IMG/VR virus record: IMGVR_UViG_3300043788_000121
Coordinates: 1-46,262 of that record
Reading direction: 5' to 3' (one strand)
Source of the DNA: a virus
Length of the DNA stretch: 46,262 bases
Part shown: piece after piece, positions 1 to 8,006 of the stretch
Numbering within the stretch: position 1 is the stretch's first letter
Layout of the letters: each line of letters begins with the position of its first letter
Program-made: the position numbers and the translations under genes
Notes under the pieces: model-generated
Databases searched by the model: none
Told to the model about the DNA's origin: nothing
What the model saw: only the letters and a program-made list of their open reading frames with translations

Positions 1-923
1 TGGATCAGGGAACCGCCGGCGCCGCGCGGCCCGGCGGTGGTGCGGGCAGACGGCCCGAACGGCGACGCGGGTTCCTCGTCGGCGACGTCTTCGCGCATCA
101 GCAGGGCGACGGTGTAGGCGATGACGGCCTGGAGGATGTCGCGGGGCATGCCGGTGATCCCGGTGCCGGCCAGGTGCCCGTAGACGGTGGTGCCGGCGAG
201 GGGGATGACGGCCGGCGCTGGCGGCCACGCCGGTGTGGCGGGCGCGTATGCGGCGGCGACGGTGACGGCTTCGTTCTGGCCCGGTGCGGGCTGCCCCGCG
301 GCGGGTGTGCCGAGGTCGTAGATGCGCAGGACGTCGCCGGGGAGTATCCCCGCCGGGTCGGTCACCGTGACCGAGCTCGCGCCGGCAGTGCAGGCGGCGG
401 AGAATGTGGTGTTCGGGTAGCCGGCCACATATGACCACTGCACGAACGTGTTCGCGCCGCTCACGATGGCGGGACCGAACTGCAGGATCGTGCCGGAGAA
501 CGATGCCTGCGCGCCGCCGGGCACGAACGACACCTCCCGGCCGTCCTCGATCCACATCGTCGGGTCCGGCAGCGAGTCGGCGTACATGCACGACGGGTCC
601 CGGCCATAGGAGAGCGCGGTGATGGCCCGGACGGGGATGTCGTACGGCACGATCGACAGCCGGCCGCCGCCGCCGGCGCGGGCGCGGCGGTTCTCGTTCT
701 GCACCCAGTGGGCGTCCAGCCGCATGCCCTCGCAGATCGAGCAGCACCATTGCGACGCGGTCAGGATCACGTCGGCCAGCTGCTCCGTCTGCACCGCGGC
801 CACGCCGCCGGGCACCAGGTTGTCGATGTCCAGCCACGTCGGGTAGGCAGCGAACCCGGCCGGGGTCAGGTACGGCACCGCGAGCTGCGCGGCGGTGGGC
901 TGGACGAGGACGGGGATGGTCAC
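1..923 (-). CDS. Head-tail connector protein (5' part; gene crosses the circle junction)
   Basis: A GTG start at 923-921 overlaps the upstream stop (GTGA). The frame stays open to the left edge for 307 codons. After closing the circle at the 26-bp repeat it reads 16 more codons and stops at 46186, giving about 323 residues. The N-terminal half has the helical, Trp/Cys-bearing look of gp6-like connectors (a DVILTASQWCC segment, then a region ending YDIPVRAITALSYG). A beta-rich insert follows, and the C-terminal helix (DILQAVIAYTVALLMRED) is typical of actinophage connectors. Its place just after the capsid cluster and before the neck genes fits a capsid-tail adaptor. Family assignment is from position and pattern. 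Confidence 0.72.
   Translation of the reverse strand, partial: MTIPVLVQPTAAQLAVPYLTPAGFAAYPTWLDIDNLVPGGVAAVQTEQLADVILTASQWCCSICEGMRLDAHWVQNENRRARAGGGGRLSIVPYDIPVRAITALSYGRDPSCMYADSLPDPTMWIEDGREVSFVPGGAQASFSGTILQFGPAIVSGANTFVQWSYVAGYPNTTFSAACTAGASSVTVTDPAGILPGDVLRIYDLGTPAAGQPAPGQNEAVTVAAAYAPATPAWPPAPAVIPLAGTTVYGHLAGTGITGMPRDILQAVIAYTVALLMREDVADEEPASPFGPSARTTAGPRGAGGSLI
3..28. repeat. Terminal direct repeat, left copy (circle closure)
   Basis: These 26 bases are identical to the last 26 bases of the window. The base before the repeat differs (g at 2, t at 46236). The same connector reading frame passes through both copies, so the repeat is best read as the overlap left when a circular or circularly permuted genome was assembled. 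A true short terminal repeat is possible but less likely because it would lie inside a gene. Confidence 0.85.
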
Positions 924-1096
924 AGCAGGTGCCGCCTGACATGCCGGACGATCTCACGGCGGGCGATCTTCCCGAACCTGCTCTTCGGGCAGGAATGCGG
1001 CGACGACGCCTTGCTGCTGCTCTTCGTCTTCCCGCCGCCGCTGGAACGGCTGTTCTTGCTGGAGGACGAGGACCGGGACGACGCGGACTGGCACAC
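920..1096 (-). CDS. Small basic Ser/Lys-rich protein, unknown
   Basis: A GTG start at 1096 lies 3 bases after the upstream stop, and the end overlaps the connector start by 4 bases. The 58-residue product begins with a Ser-rich low-complexity stretch containing GGGKTKSSSK and ends in a basic helix (FGKIARREIVRHVRRHLL). It has no recognised domain. Similar tiny basic proteins sit between capsid and connector genes in many actinophages; a structural or DNA-contacting role is a guess. Confidence 0.55.
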   Translation of the reverse strand: MCQSASSRSSSSSKNSRSSGGGKTKSSSKASSPHSCPKSRFGKIARREIVRHVRRHLL

Positions 1097-1098
1097 GG

Positions 1099-1338
1099 CT
1101 AGTCCTCCTTGTGGCGGGCGCAGCGGCCGTCCGGCCCCGCCATCCCGTTGCACGCCGACCCGCCTCTGGTGGTGCCGGTGCAGCCGTTCGCCCCGGCCGG
1201 GCGCGGGCCGTCTCCGCCGCTCCCGGAGACGGGCGCGGGCGTGCCGGGGACACTGACCCCTGCCTGCCGCACCGGCACCACGTGCTCCCCCGGATACGGC
1301 CTGGCCGCCGCCGGGATGACGATGAGCCGCCCGGTCAC
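1099..1338 (-). CDS. Small protein with C-terminal Cys/His motif (DUF5763-like)
   Basis: I chose the GTG at 1338 because it makes a GTGA overlap with the upstream gene; an earlier start at 1362 would overlap further. The product is 79 residues. The C-terminus has the pattern C-x3-TR-x-G-x2-C-x8-GRC-x2-H, a short putative metal-binding motif seen in many phage and actinobacterial proteins (I recall it as DUF5763). The N-terminal part is Pro/Gly-rich. It is co-transcribed with capsid and connector genes. Function unknown. Confidence 0.6.
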   Translation of the reverse strand: MTGRLIVIPAAARPYPGEHVVPVRQAGVSVPGTPAPVSGSGGDGPRPAGANGCTGTTRGGSACNGMAGPDGRCARHKED

Positions 1339-1595
1339 TCGCGCTCGCAGACCCCGCCGCACCGGCTGCAGGACCGGGTAAACGACCCGAATCCGCAGCC
1401 GGTGCAGCGGTAGCCGATCGCCTGCCGGGTGGTCCCGGCTTCTGATGCGATCGCGCCGCCGATCTTCACGGCCTGCCGGGCGTCGGCGGGGGACATGTCG
1501 AAGCTGCCGCCCCGCTCGTAGTCCCGGGCGTAGTAGCGGCGCCCGGACGGCCCGTCGACCTCACGGCAGCCCGCCGCGATGAGGACCCTTGGCAT
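1335..1595 (-). CDS. Small head-cluster protein with C-terminal zinc ribbon
   Basis: 86 residues with an ATG start at 1595. The centre (DMSPADARQAVKIGGAIAS) is a helix-forming segment, and the C-terminus carries C-x2-C and a second C-x2-C pair (YRCTGCGF, CSRCGG), a likely zinc ribbon. It lies between the capsid gene and the connectors, overlaps the next gene by 4 bases and is probably translated with them. Small zinc-ribbon proteins at this place are common in actinophages; the role is not known to me. Confidence 0.7.
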   Translation of the reverse strand: MPRVLIAAGCREVDGPSGRRYYARDYERGGSFDMSPADARQAVKIGGAIASEAGTTRQAIGYRCTGCGFGSFTRSCSRCGGVCERE

Positions 1596-1606
1596 GCGCT
1601 CTCCTG

Positions 1607-1741
1607 TCAGGTCACCGTCTGCTGGGTTGCGCCGCCGTTGCCCTGCACCGACACGCCGGCCTCAGTGCGGATCACCATCCCCGTCGGGCTGCTGGTCGTC
1701 TTCACCGCAGCCGGTACCGAGATGCCGCGGACACGGGTCAC
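1607..1741 (-). CDS. 44-residue protein after the major capsid gene
   Basis: A GTG at 1741 overlaps the capsid stop (GTGA). The product reads VTRVRGISVPAAV, then a short polar stretch to a stop at 1607. Codon third positions are G/C-rich in this frame. It contains no motif that I recognise. The placement directly after the capsid gene suggests a small structural or accessory protein, possibly a decoration peptide, but nothing in the sequence proves this. Confidence 0.55.
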   Translation of the reverse strand: MTRVRGISVPAAVKTTSSPTGMVIRTEAGVSVQGNGGATQQTVT

Positions 1742-3660
1742 GGAAGCAGCCCGACCAGCGCACCGGACCAGGCCGGGGCGTAGAACACGAGCGTCCCGAA
1801 CTGGTAGGTCGAGGCGTCGTAGGTGAACTGGATCTGCGGCCACATCTGGTACAGGTAGTCCTGGACGTTCTTCGCGACGATCGTGTTGGTGATCTCGCTG
1901 TCGGGGAACGGCAGCGTCTTCGTCCAGATGATCGATGAGCCGACCGGCATGTAGGGGTGGACGTCGAAGTCCACCATGTCGCCGGTGACCTGGTTGGCGA
2001 TGCCGTTGACGATCGCGCCGACTTCCATGCCGCTGGCGGCCTCGGACGTCGGCATCATGATCCGGTAGGCGGTCGACCCGCCGGCGGCGGTGCGGACGAA
2101 CGATCCCATTGCCGAGCGGACCGCGCCGTCGACGTAGACGACCTGCGGGCGGGCCAGGAGCTTCTGCCCGTAGGCGGTGCCCTGGTTCCACGGCCACGAC
2201 GGCGCACCGGACTGCATGCCGTAGTTGCCGGGTTCGGTCGACGCCCCGTACATCACCGCGAACGCGGTCTGCCACGGGCCGTCGCCCTGCGGGGTGGGGG
2301 CGACACCGCCGATCAGCGTCTTCCCGCCGATCGAGTTCAGTGTGGTCGTGGACGAGCCGGTCGCCACGTAGGTACCGACGTAACCGGACACGGACGGGTT
2401 GGTGAGGACCGTCAGCAGCCCGTCGTAGCCGTTGGGATTGGCGGTCGAGTCGGTGGTGTTGTACGGGATGGCCACCGACGACGACGAGTAGGCGGTCAGC
2501 TGCCAGGTGGGGTACCCGGCCGGCACGAAGGCCTGGAAGAAGAAGTTCCCGGTCGCCGCGGTGAAGGCGTACAGGTTCCAGCCGGTGGCACCGGCGGGCA
2601 GCGCCGGGAAGGTGTAGTTCAGCACCCCGGTCCCGGTGATCGCCGTGGTGGTGATGATGTTCGACGGGGCGGACTCGCCGCCGGAGCCGACCGCGGTGAC
2701 GAACACGGAGTAGGTGGCTGCGGGGATGCTGCCGCCGGTGGACGCGGACGTTGCGGCCAGCCCGGCCGGGGCGGAGACCGGCCCGGTGTAGCCGAGCGCG
2801 GTGACGCCGCGGCCGTACAGCATCGCCCGCTCTTCCCCGGACTTGTGCGCCCACAGCAGCGCGGTCGCGGACAGCTGCCGGATGTCCTGGTAGCCCTGCG
2901 CGATGTAGTAGCTCTTTGTCGAGACCACGTCGGACAGGGACAGTTCGGTGTAGGCGATGTTGTGCGCATCCGAGGCGTAGGTGATCTTCTGGCCGCGGCG
3001 GAGCTGCAGGCCGCCCGTGCTCGCGCCGCCGGCCGACGCGTACCCGCCGAAGTTCGGCAGGTTGGCGGTCGACTGGCTGGAGGGGTATTCCGACGCCATG
3101 AACGGCAGCAGGTCCGGCACTCCGCCGACACCCGAGTTCGTCCACCCCAGGATCCGCCGGTACTGCAGGGCGGAGCCGATGCCGTTGTTCTCCCGCGGCA
3201 TCGCGTTCAGGATCGGGGTTTCCCGCGGGATCAGCAGCTTCGCCGGCCCCTCGAGGTCGATCGGGGCGAGCTGCGCTTCGAACGGCGCACCGGTCAGCGA
3301 CCCGCCGAACGGGTACCCGGTGCCGGGGAAACCAGCGTCCCAGTCCTTGGCCAGCGACTCCTTCATCGCCTCCAGCTGCCCCGACATCTGGGCGAGCAGC
3401 CCGGGGTCGAGGGACTTGGTCAGCTGGTCGAGGGCCGCCAGGTCAGCGTCACGCTTGGACGCGTAGTCCTTCGGCGGGCGGACGCCCTTGAGGATCGGGC
3501 CGGTGCCGGGCCAGTAGTCACGGCCCTCGTCCTGCCGTCCGATCGACTTGGACAGTTCCTCGAGGTAGCCCTCGAACGCGGCGGTCTGGCCTGCGTGCGT
3601 CGCGTACTCGGGGATGACGCTGCCGCGGGTGCCGCCGAAAAGATCCTGCTTGGTGGGCAT
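1738..3660 (-). CDS. Major capsid protein (HK97-like) with an Ig/Fn3-like insert
   Basis: 640 residues with an ATG start at 3660. The N-terminal 130 residues are helical and charged (EELSKSIGRQDEGRD, LEAMKESLAKDWDAGF), like a delta or scaffold region. The fold typical of capsid proteins begins near residue 140 (LLIPRETPILNAMPREN) and runs through the E-loop and spine-helix regions (SDVVSTKSYYIAQGYQDIRQL, near 243-263). Residues about 293-400 (APAGLAATSA, ATYSVFVTAVGSGGESAPSN, GWNLYAF) read as an Ig/Fn3 beta-sandwich set inside the capsid fold, likely exposed on the shell. The C-terminus resumes a P-domain-like pattern. Next to scaffold, protease and portal genes. Confidence 0.85.
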   Translation of the reverse strand: MPTKQDLFGGTRGSVIPEYATHAGQTAAFEGYLEELSKSIGRQDEGRDYWPGTGPILKGVRPPKDYASKRDADLAALDQLTKSLDPGLLAQMSGQLEAMKESLAKDWDAGFPGTGYPFGGSLTGAPFEAQLAPIDLEGPAKLLIPRETPILNAMPRENNGIGSALQYRRILGWTNSGVGGVPDLLPFMASEYPSSQSTANLPNFGGYASAGGASTGGLQLRRGQKITYASDAHNIAYTELSLSDVVSTKSYYIAQGYQDIRQLSATALLWAHKSGEERAMLYGRGVTALGYTGPVSAPAGLAATSASTGGSIPAATYSVFVTAVGSGGESAPSNIITTTAITGTGVLNYTFPALPAGATGWNLYAFTAATGNFFFQAFVPAGYPTWQLTAYSSSSVAIPYNTTDSTANPNGYDGLLTVLTNPSVSGYVGTYVATGSSTTTLNSIGGKTLIGGVAPTPQGDGPWQTAFAVMYGASTEPGNYGMQSGAPSWPWNQGTAYGQKLLARPQVVYVDGAVRSAMGSFVRTAAGGSTAYRIMMPTSEAASGMEVGAIVNGIANQVTGDMVDFDVHPYMPVGSSIIWTKTLPFPDSEITNTIVAKNVQDYLYQMWPQIQFTYDASTYQFGTLVFYAPAWSGALVGLLP

Positions 3661-3705
3661 AGCCGGTCACTCCAGGAGGTTCAGGTGCCCGGCCGGGCCC
3701 GGTAC

Positions 3706-4983
3706 TCAGGCCGTCGTGGTGGTGGCCTTTTCCTCAAGCTCGCGGGCAAGCTGCCGGTAACTGGCACGGTCAGCGGGGTCGGTGGCTGCTTCAGCCTTGG
3801 CCCGCATGAGCTGTGCCTTGGCGGCGGTGTCGTCGTGCGCTGGCCGGGTGGGCTGCATGGGCACGCCGGACACTGGTCCGCCTTGTCTCGGTAGCGCGAG
3901 CACCTTCGCCAGCTCGGCCCGCAGAGAGTCAATCTCTGCCTTCTGGGTCGCGAGGGCCTTCGTGACAGCGTCTTCCTGCGTCACAGTATCCACAGTCGTT
4001 ACCTCCGTAGCAACGCTCTTGGAAGCGGATGCGTCGGTGTCGTCGTCGTCCAGCGGGTTGGTGACGCCGAGCTCGCGGGCCCGGCGGGCGATGAGCTTGC
4101 GGGCGGCCTGCCAGTTGCCGTGCTTGCTGCGGGCGAGGATCGCGGCGCGGCGGAGCGCGTCGGCGTCGGGGATCGGGTAGGAGCCGTCCGGCAGTGCATG
4201 GCCGCCGGTCGCGTACTTCTTCCGCTCGGCGGTGGAGAACGTCCGCGAGTCCTTGACCAGGCCGGCGGCGTCGTACACCCAGGCGGACTGGGCGACCGGT
4301 TCCATCTCGTGGGACCGCCAGCAGGACAGCAGGTCCGCGGCGTCGGATAGCAGCGCGACGTCGCAGGTTTCGCCGAACTTGCCGGCGGCGATCTCCTGGG
4401 CTTCGTTCTCGATGGCCTGGGCGAGGAGGTGCATCATCTGGTCGGCGAGCTTGATGTCGGGGGCCTGGTCGATTTTGCCGTCCACGACGGCTTTCTTCGC
4501 CGCGGCGAGGGACTGTGCCACGTCGGAGATGTCGTCGAACGGTGACCGGGTACCGGATCCGGCGACGTCGGCGCCGGCGTGGTTGTGGGTGCCGTGGTCG
4601 TTGTCGCCGTGGTGGTCGTGCATATGCATGTGGAGGCCGTCGCCGTTGGGGTCTTCGCCGTTGCCGGCGGGGTGCTCGTGCATGTGCCGCCCGGTCCAGG
4701 GCTGGTGGCCGGGTTCGGCGGTGCCGGAGTCGTCGTCGGGCCGGCCGGTGTTCTCGGGTGAGTGGGATGGCGGGGCGACCTGGGTGGCTGGCTGCTCGGC
4801 GCCGGCGTGGCCGCGGTGCGTGTCTGCGGCGACACCGGCGGCGGCGTCTTTCGCGACGCCTTTCATGATCAGGTGGGGGAAGCCGTTCGCGGCGGACTTC
4901 ACCCCGGACACTTTCTGCGCGTCGATGACCTCGAACTCGGTGAGCTCCAGTTCCGGAGCCTCAGTGGCCGCTGCGGACATCAT
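3706..4983 (-). CDS. Capsid scaffold-like protein, His-rich, DUF6582-like
   Basis: 425 residues, start at the ATG pair at 4983 behind an AGGGAG site. The N-terminus (ELTEFEVIDAQKVSGVKSAA) resembles segments that follow XkdF-type protease domains. Residues about 95-140 form a striking His/Asp/Gly-rich stretch (HMHEHPAG, HMHMHDHHGDNDHGTHNH). The middle has a conserved-looking segment (RKKYATGGHALPDGSYPIPD, then an AILARSKHGNWQAARKLIARRARELG helix) that I recall from DUF6582-type phage proteins. The C-terminal 120 residues are predicted coiled coil. Its position just before the capsid gene supports a scaffold role; the protease proper is probably the gene at 8513. Confidence 0.7.
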   Translation of the reverse strand: MMSAAATEAPELELTEFEVIDAQKVSGVKSAANGFPHLIMKGVAKDAAAGVAADTHRGHAGAEQPATQVAPPSHSPENTGRPDDDSGTAEPGHQPWTGRHMHEHPAGNGEDPNGDGLHMHMHDHHGDNDHGTHNHAGADVAGSGTRSPFDDISDVAQSLAAAKKAVVDGKIDQAPDIKLADQMMHLLAQAIENEAQEIAAGKFGETCDVALLSDAADLLSCWRSHEMEPVAQSAWVYDAAGLVKDSRTFSTAERKKYATGGHALPDGSYPIPDADALRRAAILARSKHGNWQAARKLIARRARELGVTNPLDDDDTDASASKSVATEVTTVDTVTQEDAVTKALATQKAEIDSLRAELAKVLALPRQGGPVSGVPMQPTRPAHDDTAAKAQLMRAKAEAATDPADRASYRQLARELEEKATTTTA

Positions 4984-5134
4984 GTTCTCCCTGGTCTTCC
5001 GTCGGGTCTGAGTCTGGCACGGGCGCCAGCTCGGCTAGGCGTGCCGCCTGCGCGGCGATCAGCTTGTCTTTGAGACGCAGTTCGAGGGCCATCTCGCGGG
5101 CTTCGGCGAGGAGCTGCTCGACGCTGATGGTCAT
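4961..5134 (-). CDS. Small coiled-coil protein overlapping the scaffold start
   Basis: The ATG at 5134 overlaps the stop of the upstream fibre gene (ATGA). The 57-residue product begins MTISVEQLLAEAREMALELR and is mostly one charged helix (LRLKDKLIAAQAARLAELAP). Its last 23 bases overlap the scaffold gene start. Third-position G/C is high throughout. Small helical proteins beside scaffold genes can be assembly chaperones, but no family is recognised. Confidence 0.65.
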   Translation of the reverse strand: MTISVEQLLAEAREMALELRLKDKLIAAQAARLAELAPVPDSDPTEDQGEHDVRSGH

Positions 5135-6123
5135 GCGAGTTCCACGGCGCTGCCGGTGGCGGCCAGGGCGTACAGGTGACCGCCGGACGCGTACAGGACC
5201 ACCCCGCCGGCGGGGTTCGATGCCGGGGCTGTGGTGGCGTTGGTGATGCCGATCACGCCGCCGGCGCCGCCGCCGAACTGGGTGGATGTCCCGCCGACCT
5301 GAATGCCGGCGTCGGCGAACGCGGAGGCGCGCATGACGACGTTGCCGGAGTTGTTGACCTGGAACATGAGGCTGCCGCCGGAGTTTTTCAGGTCGATCAT
5401 GTCGGCGCCGGACGCGAGCGCGGTCATGGCCAGCCCGACCGTCGTGGTGTCTTTCTGCGCGATCTCCAGCATCCCGGCGGGGGTGTGACCGGAGGCGACG
5501 CCGATCCCGGCGATGCCGTTCCCGGTCCCGGTATTGCCTTTGACAACGAACCAGTCCTGCGCGCCGTACTGGACGCGGATGGCGTCACCGGCCGGGATCG
5601 TATCGGTGGTGGAGGTGATGAACAGCCCCTGCGCCGCGGTGCCGGCCGAGCCGCCGACAGTGGTCTGCAAGTCGACCGAGATAGCCGCGGCAGCAGAGTC
5701 GGAGGCGTTCGCGTACCCGTGGTGGGTGATCTTCACGGTGCCGTGCGCGGTTTCGGTGCCGGAGATTTCCACGGCGGAAAACGCCGGGTTGGCGGACACT
5801 GCGTTCAGTGCCGCCTGGGTCGCGCCGCCGGTACCGGCCAGGTTGACGGTCAGGCAGTGGTCGGTGGAGGAGTCCTGCTCGAGGTAGACCAGCTGCCCGG
5901 CATCCGAGGAGCCGACGACCGATAGCGGCGACGACGCCGACCCGGGTATCCCGGAGATGGTGACGCTGGCCGCGAACAAGGGGATCTCGCCGGTCGTGAC
6001 GGTGCCGCCGGTGCCGGGGGTGATGCCGACGAGGAGCGCGAGGATCGTGTCGACGTCGTTGAAGTCGGCCGGCGGGTCACCGGATCCGGGGGTGCGGTTG
6101 GCGGGGGGCAGTGGCTCGCTCAT
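5131..6123 (-). CDS. Fibre or decoration protein within the head cluster
   Basis: 330 residues with an ATG start at 6123. The N-terminus is short and polar (ADFNDVDTILALLVGITPG). The rest is Gly/Ala/Thr-rich beta-structure (SGIPGSASSPLSVVGSSDAG, GGSLMFQVNNSGNVVMRASA). The C-terminus (GVIGITNATTAPASNPAGG, VVLYASGGHLYALAATGSAV) matches the end pattern of many phage tail-fibre or hyaluronidase-like trimeric proteins. It lies between the decoration gene and the scaffold gene rather than with the tail genes, so a capsid-surface fibre or an adhesin is plausible. No catalytic domain is visible. Confidence 0.65.
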   Translation of the reverse strand: MSEPLPPANRTPGSGDPPADFNDVDTILALLVGITPGTGGTVTTGEIPLFAASVTISGIPGSASSPLSVVGSSDAGQLVYLEQDSSTDHCLTVNLAGTGGATQAALNAVSANPAFSAVEISGTETAHGTVKITHHGYANASDSAAAAISVDLQTTVGGSAGTAAQGLFITSTTDTIPAGDAIRVQYGAQDWFVVKGNTGTGNGIAGIGVASGHTPAGMLEIAQKDTTTVGLAMTALASGADMIDLKNSGGSLMFQVNNSGNVVMRASAFADAGIQVGGTSTQFGGGAGGVIGITNATTAPASNPAGGVVLYASGGHLYALAATGSAVELA

Positions 6124-7967
6124 GCCGGCTGCACCACGAAGTTGCCGTAGAGGCAGGTGAAGACCTCGCTGGCGGAGTCGATGACGTCGACCCGGTACCA
6201 GAGGGTGGACGGGGTGGCCAGGACGGCCGGGGGGACTACCCAGGTGATGGTGCCGCCGGCCGTGCTGGTGACGGTCAGCCCGGAACTGGTGGTGAACACC
6301 TCGGCGTCAGTGTCGGGGGTGAGCCGGGTGGCTTTCAGGTAGGCCTTCGGGGTGTAGCCGGTGAGGTTCAGCGGCTCGCCGTTATAGGTGATGGTCAGGT
6401 AGAAGTACGCGGTGTTGCTGACGATGACCGCGTCCGCGCCGCTGATGTCGGATTGCAGTGCCATGGCGCCTCCGCCGGTGTAAACGCTGCCGTAGACGTA
6501 CTGGTAGAGGGATCCGGCACCAGGCGTGATGCTGCCAGAGTAACTGCCGGGAGTGATGGTGCCCGCGTAGCTGATGGTGGTGACGGTGCCGCCGAGCAGG
6601 GATCCTTCGAGTGGCCCGGCGGGCGAGATGTACAGCAGCGACGGGTACGGGCTGCCGCTGCTGCCGCCTTTGCGGCCGGGCCTGCCGCGGACCAGTGTGC
6701 CGGGCCCGGGGATGACACCGTGGTAGGGGACGGCGCTGACCGGGACCGGGCCGCTGCCGGCCGTGCTGCCGCGCTTGCCGGGCTTCCCGCGGACGGACGC
6801 GCCGGTGCTGGCGGGCAGCCGCCCGGGCCGGGTGAGCGGCGGTGGTGACCCGGCGGTGGTGCCTTTCCTGGCCTTCCGGCCGGTGATGCTCTTCCCCGCC
6901 GCCGGCGCGGGCACCGTGACGGTGACGGCCGCGGCGACGGGTACGGGCTTGCTGCCCTGCGCGCTGCCCGTCTTCCCCCGGCGGCCGGTAACGGTGCGGC
7001 CGGACGGAACCGGGGGCACATCCTCCAGCCGGGTGAGCGGCGGTGTGCTGCCCTGTGCGCTGCCCTTACGGCCTGCCCGGCCCCGGACGCTCGCGCCCGC
7101 CGCCGGGAGCTTCCCGGCCGGCCTGACAGCCGGCAGGGATGATCCCTGCACGGTGCCTTTCCGTCCGCGGCGGCCGGTGACGGTCGCGCCCGCCAGCACC
7201 GGCGGCACGTCCCCGGGGCGGGTGAGCGGGGTGCCGGAACCTGCGGTCGTGCCTTTGCGGCCGGATCTGCCGCGGACCAGTGCGCCGGCCGCCGCCGCCG
7301 GGGCGGATGCGGCAGCGGAGCCGGGGACGATCGCCGCGCACGCGCCGATCCAGACACCCGAGTTCTGCGCATGCGAGTACGTGAACGTGCCAGTCGCAGC
7401 CGACACCTGGTATCCGGCTGAGGCGTTGCCGTTCCCGGCGATGGTCTGCGACGTCCACGGTGCCGACGGCAGGCCGGTCACGGAGTTCTGCGAGCCCAGC
7501 ATGCCGATGATGAACTCGGCTGCCGTCCCGGTCGTCCCGGTCGCGCTCGACGTCGCGGTCGTGCCGGTGGTGTTGCTGTCGGTCGCCGGGTTCGGTGTCG
7601 CCGGGTCGGGCGACGGCGACGTGCCGAGCCCGGCGACCTCGTAGAACAGGAGCCCGAAGTTGCCGTTGGTGTTGGCGTTGGTGACGGTGACCTGCACCGT
7701 CCTGGCGCCGCCAGCGCAGCCGGCCAGCATCCAGCACGACGAGTAGATCGTCTCCGACCCGGAGAACCCGGACTGCACTGACCAGAGTTGCGTCCAGGCA
7801 CCCGACGTCGACCCGTTGAACTCCGGGTCAGACGACGAGATCGTCACATTGGCGGTCGCCTCAGCGGCAACCACCAGGAACAGCGTGTTACCGGCAGTGA
7901 CGTTGCTGGCGAAGCTGCCCGAGAACGCCGACGCGCCGCTGCCCGACTGGACGACGGAGATCGTCAC
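6120..7967 (-). CDS. Large repeat-bearing adhesin with C-terminal BppU-like domain
   Basis: 615 residues. Residues 1-225 form a secreted-style beta-sandwich (ISVVQSGSGASAFSGSFASN, TLFLVVAAEA) with a counterpart at the start of the tail protein at 37001-40249. Residues about 231-452 contain seven copies of a roughly 31-residue unit built on (V/I)xGRxGRKGxxxGS followed by a Pro-rich linker. Residues about 505-615 (LQSDISGADAVIVSNTAYFY, LTGYTPKAYLKATRL) resemble the N-terminal domain of BppU baseplate proteins. Overlaps the next fibre gene by 4 bases. Likely virion-surface and host- or sugar-binding. The location among head genes is unusual. Confidence 0.65.
   Translation of the reverse strand: MTISVVQSGSGASAFSGSFASNVTAGNTLFLVVAAEATANVTISSSDPEFNGSTSGAWTQLWSVQSGFSGSETIYSSCWMLAGCAGGARTVQVTVTNANTNGNFGLLFYEVAGLGTSPSPDPATPNPATDSNTTGTTATSSATGTTGTAAEFIIGMLGSQNSVTGLPSAPWTSQTIAGNGNASAGYQVSAATGTFTYSHAQNSGVWIGACAAIVPGSAAASAPAAAAGALVRGRSGRKGTTAGSGTPLTRPGDVPPVLAGATVTGRRGRKGTVQGSSLPAVRPAGKLPAAGASVRGRAGRKGSAQGSTPPLTRLEDVPPVPSGRTVTGRRGKTGSAQGSKPVPVAAAVTVTVPAPAAGKSITGRKARKGTTAGSPPPLTRPGRLPASTGASVRGKPGKRGSTAGSGPVPVSAVPYHGVIPGPGTLVRGRPGRKGGSSGSPYPSLLYISPAGPLEGSLLGGTVTTISYAGTITPGSYSGSITPGAGSLYQYVYGSVYTGGGAMALQSDISGADAVIVSNTAYFYLTITYNGEPLNLTGYTPKAYLKATRLTPDTDAEVFTTSSGLTVTSTAGGTITWVVPPAVLATPSTLWYRVDVIDSASEVFTCLYGNFVVQPA
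6612..7277 (-). repeat. Coding repeats: seven units of about 31 residues
   Basis: Within the gene at 6120-7967, seven imperfect units each start with a basic Gly core (GRSGRKG, GRRGRKG, GRAGRKG, GRRGKTG, GRKARKG, GKPGKRG, GRPGRKG) followed by GS and a Pro-rich spacer (PLTRPGDVPP and variants). The copies differ enough to be old or selected rather than a recent expansion. They would give a flexible, strongly basic stalk. Confidence 0.8.
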
Positions 7968-8006
7968 AGGTCACCCCGCCTTCCGGAAGAGGCAGGCAGG
8001 GAGGTT

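Noticed and set aside
3-28. Terminal repeats as attachment sites or true virion direct terminal repeats
   Set aside because: Both copies lie in the coding frame of the connector gene and attP is elsewhere; assembly overlap of a circular map is simpler.
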